From the NCBI RefSeq assembly GCF_000091045.1, contig NC_006686.1:197501-261500 (forward strand): a stretch of 64,000 nucleotides of DNA, given 5' to 3'. Under the pieces are notes generated by a model. It was not told the origin of the DNA and made no database searches. It saw only the letters and a program-made list of their open reading frames with translations. This DNA comes from Cryptococcus deneoformans JEC21. Lineage: Eukaryota > Basidiomycota > Tremellomycetes > Tremellales > Cryptococcaceae. Below, in pieces: positions 1 to 9,677 of the stretch. Position numbers and translations under genes: made by a program. How positions within the stretch are numbered: position 1 is the stretch's first letter; each line of letters begins with the position of its first letter.

Positions 1-1046
1 CACGCTCTATGGATAATAAGCAAAGCAGGCGGTCTCGTCTTTTCCCGTTCTTACAGTGGTACGTTTCCTACTGTTCTCTTATACAAGTACTAACCCCATC
101 GCTCTTCCCGACCCTCATTTCATACCATATTTCTAACCCGACCCTATCTCACCCCCAAAAAAAACACAAACAAACAAACAGACGCTCTTCCTCAATTACC
201 AGTCAACACCATCCTCACGCTCGCCGGTATCTTGCACGGTATTCACGCTATCACCGCACGTCTTACCCCTTCACCCGCTGCTTCCAGCCAAAACCAGAGC
301 CAAGGCCCAGGATCTACAGGGGGGCTAGAGAGTTTCGAGGCTGAGGGATGGGGTGGAAAGGTGTTTTTGACTCCTACTGGTGAGTCTGGTCTTGGGTTTT
401 TGTTTTGTCATGAGAGGGGGGGGTTAGGCGTATGATGCAGTAAGCTGGGAGTAGGAATTGAAATGGATGCTTAGCTGTGGATGGGTAACGATAACGACGA
501 CCGGAGAGCACTCGATGTCATCCAAACCCAAACGAAAAGAATACTTACTGACCTTTTCTCTTTCTTCTCAACTTTTCACCTTTTTGGGGTAATGGGGAAA
601 TAGGCACAAAGTTTGTACTGTTACATTCATTACCTCAAGCAGGCTTAGATGATCTTTTAAAACGGATATACGAAATTTGTAAGTCCCAAGTTAATCGATG
701 ATCCGTTCCCTCTTCCGTTTTATATCTCTCCACTTTTTCTTTTGACCACATTCTCATCTCGTTCGCCTTTGTCCGAGGTAAGGATATCTGAGATGGAGAA
801 GGGCAAAGGAATGTTAATCATAGAAGCATGAGATCACAAGGAGGCAGTGTAAACGCTTCAACTAGCCCGTTTCGTCCTTGCTTGCCTTAATAATCTACAA
901 GCCATCAAAGCTGACTACGTCTCCCTCTTATTATAGACGCAGACACGGTCATGAAAAATCCCTTCCACACACTTGAGATGCCAATAAATAGCGCTTTATT
1001 CGATGAGAAGCTGGGGGTGTTGATGGGTGGGGTGAACGTTTCGTAG
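1..1046 (+). CDS. TRS23: TRAPP complex subunit 4 (Trs23/TRAPPC4), start outside window
   Basis: Subunit of the TRAPP tethering complex, which activates Rab/Ypt1 in ER-Golgi traffic (family knowledge). I place exons at <1-58, 203-379, 604-678 and 937-1046; all junctions are GT-AG and keep one frame. Exon 1 reads ALWIISKAGGLVFSRSYS, the N-terminal longin strand of Trs23 (compare INKSGGLIYQ in yeast). Exon 2 gives LAGILHGIHAITARL and exon 3 GTKFVLLHSLPQAGLDDLL, followed by RIYEI. Exon 4 gives YADTVMKNPFHTLEMPI and a stop at 1044-1046. There is no PDZ-like insert after the first strand, unlike the animal protein and like yeast Trs23. About 139 residues are visible; only the initiator and perhaps a few residues are missing. 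The next gene converges on it. Confidence 0.85.
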
Positions 1047-1407
1047 ACGTAAGCGCAAAGACTCGTGAGGATCCGGAGAGCGTGAGGGATCGGTGGTGGT
1101 ACGTCGCGGGGGATGGAGAGGGACGAGGATTCTGTATGGGGGAAATAAAAGGGACGGGGGAGGGTGAGTGAGGGTAGATGATAGCGCTACTGAACCACGA
1201 CGGTAGTATTAGATTATAGTTTGTATATGAAACATGTACTTGTAAACTGCATTCATCTTCATTCTTATCTTGATTTTTCCTTCTGAGACTTCTGACTAGG
1301 CTATTCATTTTAACCGTCTACTCCCGTCAAATCATCTTTCATCTACTTTTTGCCACAGACAGAGGTACAAGGCCCACCCTGCTCTGAAAGGCAGACGTAA
1401 AGAGGTC
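1047..1407. other. intergenic, convergent 3' ends
   Basis: Lies between the stop codons of TRS23 (+) and the SDR-like gene (-), so it should hold both 3' UTRs and terminators. A 119-codon minus-strand frame overlaps the TRS23 last exon and has no coding features. I see no other gene. Confidence 0.6.
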
Positions 1408-2257
1408 TCAACCGGTCCAAGCGTCAAGCTTTTCCTTTACAACCTTTTCCAACTCGTCTTCGATTTTCGCGTCGCCGTCCATGACGTCGATGGTGAACCC
1501 GATGGTGGAGGGGTTGGTGGCAATAGCGAGGGCTGTCTGGGCAACGAGTTCTCGTCTGAGGGTGGGGGTGTCAGTTTACGTCCATGCTCGCCTAGAGAGA
1601 CAAAACACTCACGAAGTATGTGCCAGATGTGTTCTGCCCATCACTGCACCCCCAGCCGGCTCTGTCGTCAAGGTCCCCGGTCGAATGACGGTATACTCGA
1701 TTTTGCTGCGGGTGTGGAGATTGAGTTCGGCGTCGAGCTTGGCTTGCATATCTGATTACCATCGATTGGTGTATTAGTATCAAGAGTTTTAGTTTTTGCA
1801 AGGGCGGGGGAGACGTACAAGACCCAATCGATCCCCAGACTTTATCACTCGCCTTCTTATCCTCCTCGTTATACCACTCTGGCCAGCCCTTGTCCCTACT
1901 CCGCACATCCAGCGCCCCTACGAGCACCAGCCTCTTCACCCCCGCTTGTTCCATCGCGTCAAACACCTTGACCGCGCCTTTATGATCAATCTCATCCGCA
2001 CCTGGTGGTTTCCCGCCGGCTCCCGCTGAGAAGAGGACTACGTCGGGCTTGGTCTGGCGGAAGAGAGAAGATATGGTAGACGGGGTGGCGGCGTGGAGGG
2101 AGAGGATGTGGGTGGTAGCCCCGAGAGAGTCGAGTTCAGACGCATGGCCATCGTCTTTGATGACCGAGTGGACTTTGTGGCCCGCGGTGACGGCGAGTTT
2201 GGTGAAATGCTTTGCGACTTTTCCGCCTCCTCCAAAGATTGTGAACGTGAGCGTCAT
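1408..2257 (-). CDS. NAD(P)-binding, NmrA/SDR-like oxidoreductase
   Basis: Predicted NAD(P)-binding Rossmann-fold protein of the atypical SDR (NmrA-like) kind; substrate unknown. Exons on the minus strand are 1819-2257, 1613-1751 and 1408-1555, with introns of 67 and 57 nt, giving 241 aa. The N terminus TFTIFGGGGKVAKHF carries the glycine-rich dinucleotide loop. VVLFSAGAGG and LVLVGALDVRS match the second and third strand turns of the fold. YMQAKLDAE, formed across the first splice, is the YxxxK pair, and YTVIRPGTLT is the usual strand after it. The C terminus contains FTIDVMDGD and ends in DAWTG. The ATG at 2257 directly precedes the first beta strand. It is divergently transcribed from the CPD1-like gene, about 225 bp away, so promoters are probably shared. 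Confidence 0.8.
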
Positions 2258-2482
2258 TATGAGTGTGTGTGGAGTAAGAAGGATAAGATGGTTATGGGTA
2301 TTTATACGAGATGGTTATGGATCAACGTAATTGTACCGTTGCATGCATCATACGTAGGATTCGATTATATAATACGATGCGTCAGAGTGGAGGTGGAGGT
2401 GGAGGCAGACGGCTATCCAATCACACCACCAACACCTTTCCCTGCGTACTTTTCAGGACACTTGTATACCTAACCTCCATCC

Positions 2483-3220
2483 ATGTCAGATACCAAGACC
2501 AGCTCCTTGTCCGGTAAGCCTGTCAAAATGTTCTTATACTGCTACTCATGCCTCCTTCCCCTTCCACGCACGCACCGATAAGGCTACGCCATCTGGCTCA
2601 TGCCATCTGCCAACGAGAAACTCCACTACCAGCACCTAATCAACCGCCTTTCCAAACTCTATAATGAAACAATCTGCCAAAAGGACGAGGACGAGGGGCG
2701 GACGAGGGGATCCGCCTCCCCCTCGTTTGAGCCGCACATCACGTTATTCGCGTTTATCCCGCTCGATACCCCCGTCGGGGAGATTAGCAACACCCTAAGA
2801 CAAGTGGTCGCGAGGGTCACTGGATCTGGACTGTCGAGCCTCGGGGGTGGTGGTCATTTCGCGCTGGGGCTGTTACCAGCGCAGAGCGGGAGATCGTATT
2901 TCCAATCCGTGCTTGCGCCCGTTCAACCGACTGCCGAGCTTTTATCGCTTTACGACCAAACTGTCGCTGCTTTTCCCCCCGCTTCCCCATCTTCTAGTCC
3001 CGACGAGAAGAAGAAGAAGAAGGGTGGCTATTTCCCGCACCTCTCGCTCTTCTACGGCGACTGTTCGCTTGCAAAGCGGGACGAAATCGCGGCGATCGCC
3101 AACGGCGAGGATCCATGCTTGGGTTCGGGGCAGGCGACGGTGACGATCAACGAGCTGGGGATTGTAAAGTGCGCAGGCGAGGTGGAAGAATGGCAACTTG
3201 TGGAGAGTATTGTTTTATAG
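2483..3220 (+). CDS. CPD1: 2',3'-cyclic-nucleotide 3'-phosphodiesterase, 2H family
   Basis: Probable cyclic phosphodiesterase that opens 2',3'-cyclic phosphates such as ADP-ribose 1'',2''-cyclic phosphate left by tRNA splicing (family role of fungal Cpd1). Exons are 2483-2513 and 2583-3220, giving 222 aa. The 31-nt first exon encodes MSDTKTSSLS and is spliced to GYAIWLMPS, the conserved first strand of the family, which is why the ATG at 2483 is preferred over the in-frame ATG at 2600. The two H-x-T/S motifs of the 2H fold are present: PHITLFAF (H62, T64) and PHLSLFYGD (H163, S165). A run of five lysines before the second motif is a low-complexity loop. Confidence 0.85.
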
Positions 3221-3437
3221 ATTGATTTGTGTGTTAAATGTGAAGATGGGCGAGGTGTATATGCACGCAGAAAGATGCAAATGTTAGTGGGTTATCTCGG
3301 GCCGAGATTTGTCCGTCATGTTCGGGCGGGAGATTTTCTTATCGCGTATTGTTTTATATCGCTTAACTGTTCATGTCACGTATTTTCATCTGCTTTTCCC
3401 CTCTATTCACAAACCATCCCTCTGGACAAAAACGCAA

Positions 3438-5086
3438 ATGCCGTCACAAACAATCCTCGCACCGCAAGCCATCCTCCCGGGCGACCTCTGCCCCCAGCCT
3501 GCGACGATCGTATTCGATACCGATTCCGGGACGATCACCTCTGTCACGCTCGGTATCCACCAACCAGAACACGGAAAAGCAGATGTATGGGAGATTGAAG
3601 ATGGAAAAATCTTGCTTCCCGGTCTTATCGAGTATGTTTATTCGTCTTCTTACCCGCGCTCACATTTGACAGCACCCACGTCCACCTGAACCAACCGGGT
3701 CGTACGGCGTGGGAAGGGTTCCGTACCGGCACACTCGCCGCCATCTCGGGCGGCATCACCACGCTCATCGACATGCCGCTCAACTCTATCCCGCCTACCA
3801 CCACGCTCTCCGCGCTCGCTACTAAACAGGCATGCGCGAAAGAGGTCGGGGTGAGCTGCGATGTGGGGTTCTGGGGCGGGATCGTCCCCGGGAACGAGGG
3901 AGAGCTGAGGGGGCTTTGGGAAGCCGGGGTCAAGGGGTTTAAATGTTTCTTGATCGAATCGGGTGTCGAGGTGGGTCCGGTTGAACAGTGTAAGAGAGTG
4001 GACAAACTGAATGAGAGTTTAGGAGTTTCCGTGTGTCGGGGAACAGGATATCATCAAAGCATGCGACGCGTTAAAAGTATGTTCAGAGCTGGACCCTGCC
4101 CACTAACTCGGGTATCTAGGGCACCAACGCTTTGATCATGTTCCACGCCGAACTCGACGCCCCATCCAGCGACGCCGGCCACGCCACCGGCCACGCCGAC
4201 CCATCGGAATACTCTACATTCCTCCAATCCCGTCCTCAACAATGGGAAATCTCTGCTCTGCAGCTGATCCTCCGCATCGCCAGATCGTACCCCGACTTAC
4301 GATTCCACATCGTCCACCTCTCCGCTTCCGATGCCATCCCCATTCTCCAATCTGCCTTGGGTACTGGCAAAGGCAAAGGCAAAGACACTGGCGCTGGTAC
4401 TGGCAAAGACACTGGCAAAGACACTGACACTGAAAATCCAACACTAGAGAATCTAACAGTAGAGACATGTTTCCACTACCTCTGCCTTTGCGACACGGAC
4501 ATTCCGCCAAACGGCACGCAGTTCAAATGCTGCCCGCCTATCCGGGACGAATCGAACCGCGTAAAACTCATCGAGGCGCTGCTGGACGGGACGATCCACT
4601 ACGTCGTATCGGACCACTCGCCCTGTGTGCCGGAACTGAAGAAGGGGGATTTCATGTCCGCGTGGGGGGGCGTGTCCGGCCTCGGCCTGGGTCTCTCGCT
4701 GCTGTGGACGGAGCTGGGGGCCGGCGGGCGGGTCGAGCTGGGCCGGATCGTCGAGTGGATGGGGCCGGTGCAGGCGAGGCAGGTGGGCCTGCAGGGGAAG
4801 AAGGGCGTGATACAAACGGGTGCAGCGGCGGACTTTGTGGTGTTTGACCCGGATGCGACGTTTGAGGTGACGCTGGTAAGTGTGTGTTTTACGCTGTCAC
4901 ATTAAGTCGGTGTACTCTAGTCACATTGCTCATGGCGCACAGGAGACGCTGCGGTTCAAGAACAAGGTGTCGCCGTACATCGGGAAGCGGCTCACGGGGC
5001 GGGTGGAGAAGACGTACCTCGGGGGCGCGCTGGTGTGGGAGCACGGGGCGGGGGCGGGGGACGCCGCGCGGGGGGGGTTTGTGTAG
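3438..5086 (+). CDS. DAL1: allantoinase
   Basis: Hydrolyses allantoin to allantoate in purine degradation. Exons are 3438-3631, 3673-3970, 4047-4076, 4120-4875 and 4943-5086, giving 473 aa. Exon 3 is only 30 nt and supplies the family segment [10 protein letters not shown]. All metal-site landmarks of cyclic amidohydrolases are present: DTHVHLN (H67, H69), [10 protein letters not shown] (K155, expected to be carbamylated), MFHAE (H183), IVHLS (H240) and VSDHSPC (D339). The substrate-loop signature FKCCPPIRD is also there. Residues about 255-279 form a Gly/Lys/Asp/Thr repeat from an imperfect microsatellite (about 4364-4431), absent from usual family members. The C terminus has the closing beta strands ([14 protein letters not shown]). 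No other ureide-pathway gene is adjacent. Confidence 0.92.
4364..4431 (+). repeat. in-frame simple repeat inside allantoinase
   Basis: Imperfect hexanucleotide-like repeat built from GGCAAA and GACACT units inside exon 4 of the allantoinase gene. It encodes alternating Gly-Lys and Asp-Thr pairs between the H240 and D339 metal ligands, so it probably forms a surface loop. Confidence 0.7.
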
Positions 5087-5226
5087 GATGTATGCATTGT
5101 GCCACGCGGCGGGATTAGCCGGCGGTATGTGTTTATTGTGACATCACCTGCCAGTTTGGTGTTCTTTTTCAGCTCCCCCTAGTCAGCCCCCCTCCCCCTC
5201 CCCCCTTAGCTCCCCCCTAAACCACC

Positions 5227-6725
5227 ATGTCCGCCCCCGTCGACCTCAAGAAGCCGCAGGAGCCGCAGACGGAGACGCAGGCCCAGAAGGGCCTCTCCGA
5301 CGACGCGTAGGTCCCCCCCCGCTTCGCACCCCCCCGCCCCCGCTGACCCCTGCAGCCTCACAAAGTACACCTCGGCAGGCCAGGCCCTCGCCGACGTCCT
5401 CAAGAAGCTCGTCCCCCAGATCGCCCCCGGGAAAAAGGTCCTCGACCTCTGTATCGAGTATGTTGCACGGCGGACGGCGAACGGCGCTGACCACTGCACA
5501 GGGGCGACAAACTCGTCGCCGACGCCGTGGCGCCGCTGTGGAACAAGCCCAAGAACGGCGTCAAGGTCGGCAAGGGTAAGTCGCTCCGCGCCATACCGTC
5601 CCCGCTCACCCCCCCCCAGGCTCCGCCTTCCCCACCTCCGTCTCCGTCAACAATGTCGTCTCCCACGTCTCCCCCCTCCCCTCCGACCCCGAGATCGAGC
5701 TCAAGGACGGCGACGTCGTCAAGATCATGCTCGGCATCCACCTCGACGGCTACCCCGTCACCCACGCCGAGACCATCCACCTCTCCGCCAAGACCGACGG
5801 GCTCGCCGCCGACGTCATCAGGGCCGCCTACGATGCCGCCCAGCTCGCTATGCGCACCCTGAAAGCCGGCGCCAAGAACTGGGACGTCACCGACGTCGTC
5901 GACAGGGCCACCAAGTCTTATGACTGTGTCCCCGTGGAGGGCATGCTCTCCTGCCAGCACGAGAAGAATGTGACGGACGGTAAGAAGCGGGTGCTGCTCA
6001 ACCCGTCCCCAGAGCTCAGGAGGGACCACGAGACTGCTACCTTTGAGGAGGGCGAGGTTTACGGTGTCGACGTCTTGGTCGTCACCGGTACCAACGGCAA
6101 GGTGCGCCCCTCCCGCGTCAAAACGGTAATCATGCTAAACATTCTTTAGGCCAAGGCGGACCCGTCCCGAACATCCATCTACAAGCGAGGCGACACCAAC
6201 TACCAGCTCAAGATGAAGACTTCCCGAGCCGTCTTTTCCGAGATTCAAAAAAAGGCCGGCGCCTTTCCTTTTACCCTCCGAGCGCTTGATGACGAGAAGA
6301 GGGCAAGGATGGGTGTCCAGGAGGCTGTTTCTCATGGTACGTGTAAATGATCGCCACGAAAACTAAATCTTGGGAATAGGCCTTTTGAAACCATATGACA
6401 TTGTCCAGACTGCGCCCGGTACCCTCGTCGCCGAGTTCTTCTTCACCAGTACGTCCCGTTCCCCATCTCCCTCCAAGCTAATAAACCTCGCTCCACAGTC
6501 GCCCTCCTTCCCGGTGGTCCTCTTCTCTTGTCCCCCACCCCCGCCTGGTACTCTCCGTAAGTCCACCCTTCCACATCTCCCCTACCCAACTCATATCTTG
6601 TAATACACAGTGACAAGGTTTCCTCTTCCAAATCCTTGCAAGATGAAGAGCTCAAGAACCTCATTGCCCAGCCCCTGCGTGCGCCCAAGAAGAAGAAGAA
6701 GGCTGCCAAGGAGGCCGAGGCGTAA
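5227..6725 (+). CDS. PA2G4/EBP1 (Cdb4)-like, catalytically dead methionine-aminopeptidase fold
   Basis: Member of the PA2G4/EBP1 branch of the M24 'pita-bread' fold, associated in other eukaryotes with ribosome biogenesis and nucleic acid binding. Eight exons: 5227-5306, 5356-5457, 5502-5575, 5620-6101, 6150-6336, 6380-6448, 6499-6556 and 6611-6725; 388 aa. Recognisable blocks are SDDALTKYTSAGQALADVL, AFPTSVSVNNVVSHVSPL, VKIMLGIHLDGYPVTHAET and VEGMLSCQHEKNV. Where active aminopeptidases have metal-binding Asp residues, this protein has IMLGIHLDGYPVTHA, as expected for a non-enzymatic homologue. The tail is Lys-rich (APKKKKKAAKEAEA), as in human PA2G4. The upstream stretch 5172-5220 is a long pyrimidine tract, probably the promoter or 5' leader. 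Confidence 0.88.
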
Positions 6726-6903
6726 GCGTGGTTGCCGTTTTGTGGGTAATGGAAATGGAAAACGAGGATGAACGGATGAACGGGATCTCGTAGAGATTTT
6801 CAAGAGGAAAAAAAGAATGGAGAACGCACTTGTTTTTTCCGTCGAAAGCGGATCATCGAAAGCGGAAGACTGGGTAGAATTGCCACAAATGACCACCGAA
6901 TTT

Positions 6904-6987
6904 CAATACGTTAAAATGCATGGAAAATGTGTAAATAAAATAAATCAATACGTTAAAATGCATGGAAAATGTGTAAATAAAATAAAT
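6904..6987. repeat. perfect tandem duplication, 42-bp unit x 2
   Basis: Bases 6904-6945 and 6946-6987 are identical by direct reading. The unit starts CAATACGTTAAAATG and ends AATAAAATAAAT. It is A/T-rich and lies at the probable 3' end of the PA2G4-like transcript. Confidence 0.9.
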
Positions 6988-7011
6988 AGAGCGGCAATGA
7001 ATGAGCCTTGG

Positions 7012-7082
7012 ATTGAAATGATCCACGGATGGGATTGAAATGATCCACGGATGGGATTGAAATGATCCATGGATGGGATTGA
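7012..7082. repeat. tandem repeat, 22-bp unit x 3.2
   Basis: Three consecutive 22-bp units (7012-7033, 7034-7055, 7056-7077) plus five bases of a fourth. The core is ATGATCCACGGATGGG; the third unit has T for C in CCACGG. It lies about 160 bp upstream of the lipase ATG, so it could be a regulatory minisatellite. Confidence 0.85.
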
Positions 7083-7243
7083 ATCGAGCTTTTTTTTGTC
7101 CCGATCTCAGTTGGTGACCAGTGGTGACCTGTGAAACCGCGACTGCCTCGGGGACGGGCACTGGCCGCGTGTTTTGGCGCGGTGAGATAAGGCCAGATCT
7201 CGTCTCTTCACACTTTTCTCGCCACTGAACAACTCTTTCCCGG

Positions 7244-9492
7244 ATGCCGTCCCGCGCAAACGTCCATCTCGTGCTCCTCATACATGGTCTATGGGGCTGC
7301 CCTGCCCATTTGAGCGTCGCAAAGGAGGAACTCGAAGCGGCGTGGGTTGCCTCCCACTCCGCCTCCCACTCCGCCGCCTCCACCCCCCGCACCCCCCGCA
7401 CCCACGCGCAAGTATCAGGTCCTGCAGAAGACCCGGTCATCACCAAAACACTCCAAGTGCCCACCCACCATGCAGAAGGGGAAGAGCAGGAAGAACTGGT
7501 GATCATGATCGCGGGCGGGATGACTTCTCAGTTGACGTATGATGGGATTGATGTTTGTGCCAGCCGGGTCGCTTGGGAGGTACGTCTTTTCCATTCTTTC
7601 CTTTCCCCCGCTCGGTCCTTCCAACCTCCTAACCGAACTTGGAACATGAACATGGAATAGGTGGACGAAAAAGTGAGAGAATTGGAATCGCAGCACAAAC
7701 AGGTCGTCAAGTTTAGTGTGACTGGGTATTCTCTGGGAGGACGTCAGTTTTCTTGGACTCGCTCGTACCCTTGGCTCCTTACGCTGACAAAGCTCTTTTT
7801 TTGGCCCCGACATGCATACAAAACTAGTCGTCGCAAGGTACCTCCTCGGCCTCCTCCACTCCCGGTCTCCCTCATTCTTCGACACCCACAAACCCATCTC
7901 CTTCTCCACCCTCTCTTCTCCCGTAAGTCTTCTTCGCAATCGTATCATCCCGTATACTGGCGCTCATACCGCTCGATGTCTACAGCATTACGGTATCCCC
8001 CGCTATAGTGAGTCGCTCTTCTCCGCCCCCCCCCCGGTTATTTACTCAATGTCAAAAGACACCCTCCTCTCGACAACCCTTTGCTGGCTCGGCGCACGTA
8101 TCATGTCCCGATCGGGCGAACAGCTATACGTCGTCGACAAGTATTCAGAGGATGATCCGAGACCGCTGTTGGAGATTATGGCAGATCCCCGTACGTCATA
8201 CGCCGGGACCGGGTCGGACTCGGCTGGCAGAGAGCTGACGAGGACGAGCAGGCTCGGTATTCTATCATGCCTTGGAAAAGTTTGAGCGTCTATCGCTCTT
8301 TGCAGCTGCGTACGTCTACCCAGTCCCATCTAAAATCAAACAAAAATCAAACAAAAAACAAACAAAAAACAAACAAAAAACTGACCCCACCCGCCTTTCG
8401 ACAGGATCAACGACAACTCTGTCCCCTTTCCCACCGCCGCCATCGAAACAGTCGACCATTTCGCTCAATGGCAGGATCAGGGACTTGTCGTGGATTGTGA
8501 CGAGGCGGGGATGATCCGTTCTTGGTCAAGGGGAGAGGTGGAAGATGACGAGGTCGATGGAAAGGTGAATGGAAAGGGGAACGAAAAGGGGAGAAAAAGA
8601 CCGGTAAAGAAGAGTCTGGGAACGTATATCGGTACGTTACCCCCTGTTTTGAGGTACCGCTTCCCATTCAACTATGTGAGTTATTTCCTCCCCACCCCAC
8701 ATCCTCTTATCCTAATCATTATCATCTTGACAAAATCTTTAAACCCTCGATTCTGACAAAAAAAAAACCGAAAAATCACCCAAAAAACAAACAAACGAAA
8801 CCAGCTTATCATACTCCTTTTCCCAATCATGCTGCCTATCGTACTATGCCTCATGTAAGCCCGGCCTCAAAGCTCTTCATTACATTAGCTGACATAAAAA
8901 AATCAACCCCCAGTTTGGCCCGCCAATCACTCGATACTTCTCGATCGTACGTATATTGCTGATTTCCCTACACCCCCGCTAACATCTTTGACATATCCAG
9001 TAAACGCCGCCTCCAACAACTCGCCCAAACATCCTCATCCTCCTCCACCCCCCAAACCACCGCCCCCATCGCATCGTCCGCTTCCGGCCTATCGATCCAA
9101 CACCTCAGAGACACGATCCGGCGCATCGAACGCAATATCGAATCGGAATTCATCGAAAACGCGGACGGTCCCTCGCTCGATATCTACAACAAAACCACAC
9201 CCTTGCAGCAAGTCGTCGTCAAAGTCCAGCTGAAAGATAGTCAATTGCGCATGGCACTCTGGCTGAACCAGTTGCCGTTCAAAAAGTACTTTACGTGGTG
9301 GCCAGAGATTACCAATGCACATGCGACTGCCATTGTCAGGTGCGTAGAAAGCAATGATCTTTTTTTCTTTTACTTTCGGTCCTAACTCTTCGCAATAGGG
9401 ATGCTCACCTGTTCCCTCAACATGAAAGAGGAAGAGGAATGCTCAAATTCTGGGCCAAAGTCATGCTTGGACAAGCTACCGATGTTTCATAA
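7244..9492 (+). CDS. ROG1-like lipase/serine esterase (DUF676)
   Basis: Predicted alpha/beta hydrolase of the DUF676 (ROG1/monoacylglycerol-lipase-like) family, with a membrane segment. Ten exons: 7244-7579, 7661-7742, 7828-7922, 7986-8190, 8252-8309, 8405-8675, 8805-8854, 8914-8946, 9001-9339 and 9399-9492; 520 aa. The N terminus has VHLVLLIHGLWG (oxyanion strand). FSVTGYSLGGLVARYLLG holds the nucleophile Ser136 in GYSLGG and is completed only by the exon 2/3 splice. SPHYGIPRY and RIMSRSGEQL are typical family blocks, and AAAINDNSVPF precedes the expected catalytic Asp/His region. Residues about 348-368 (LIILLFPIMLPIVLCLILA) form a transmembrane helix split by the exon 7/8 intron. The C terminus LPFKKYFTWWPEITNAHATA is conserved in fungal members. 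Intron 5 holds an A-rich CAAACAAAAA simple repeat. Confidence 0.85.
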
Positions 9493-9677
9493 ATCAGGTT
9501 AAAAAAGAACACAGTTTACAACACTTTAGATGTTTATAGAAATCTCAAGATACAAACACATGTAGACAACTCGAGTATAACCTGTCAAAGACCTAATCCC
9601 TTACTCATATCCATCGCCTAATTCCCCTACTCATACAACGACACCTCGAACCTTTTTACGGGCTCCCTCCACTAGAA

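Larger units (their letters stand above)
6726..7243. other. intergenic between PA2G4-like gene and lipase
   Basis: Contains the 3' end of the PA2G4-like gene, two tandem-repeat arrays (separate entries) and the promoter of the lipase gene. No additional coding region is convincing; a minus-strand frame spanning 6853-7506 runs through the repeats and is antisense to lipase exon 1. Confidence 0.6.

Noticed and set aside
949..1308. 119-codon minus-strand frame over the TRS23 3' end
   Set aside because: Antisense to a well-supported exon and biased by Ser/Pro/His-rich shadow translation; no domain.
2600..3220. CPD1 start at the in-frame ATG 2600
   Set aside because: Splicing from the ATG at 2483 restores GYAIWLMP, the conserved first strand, upstream of that Met.
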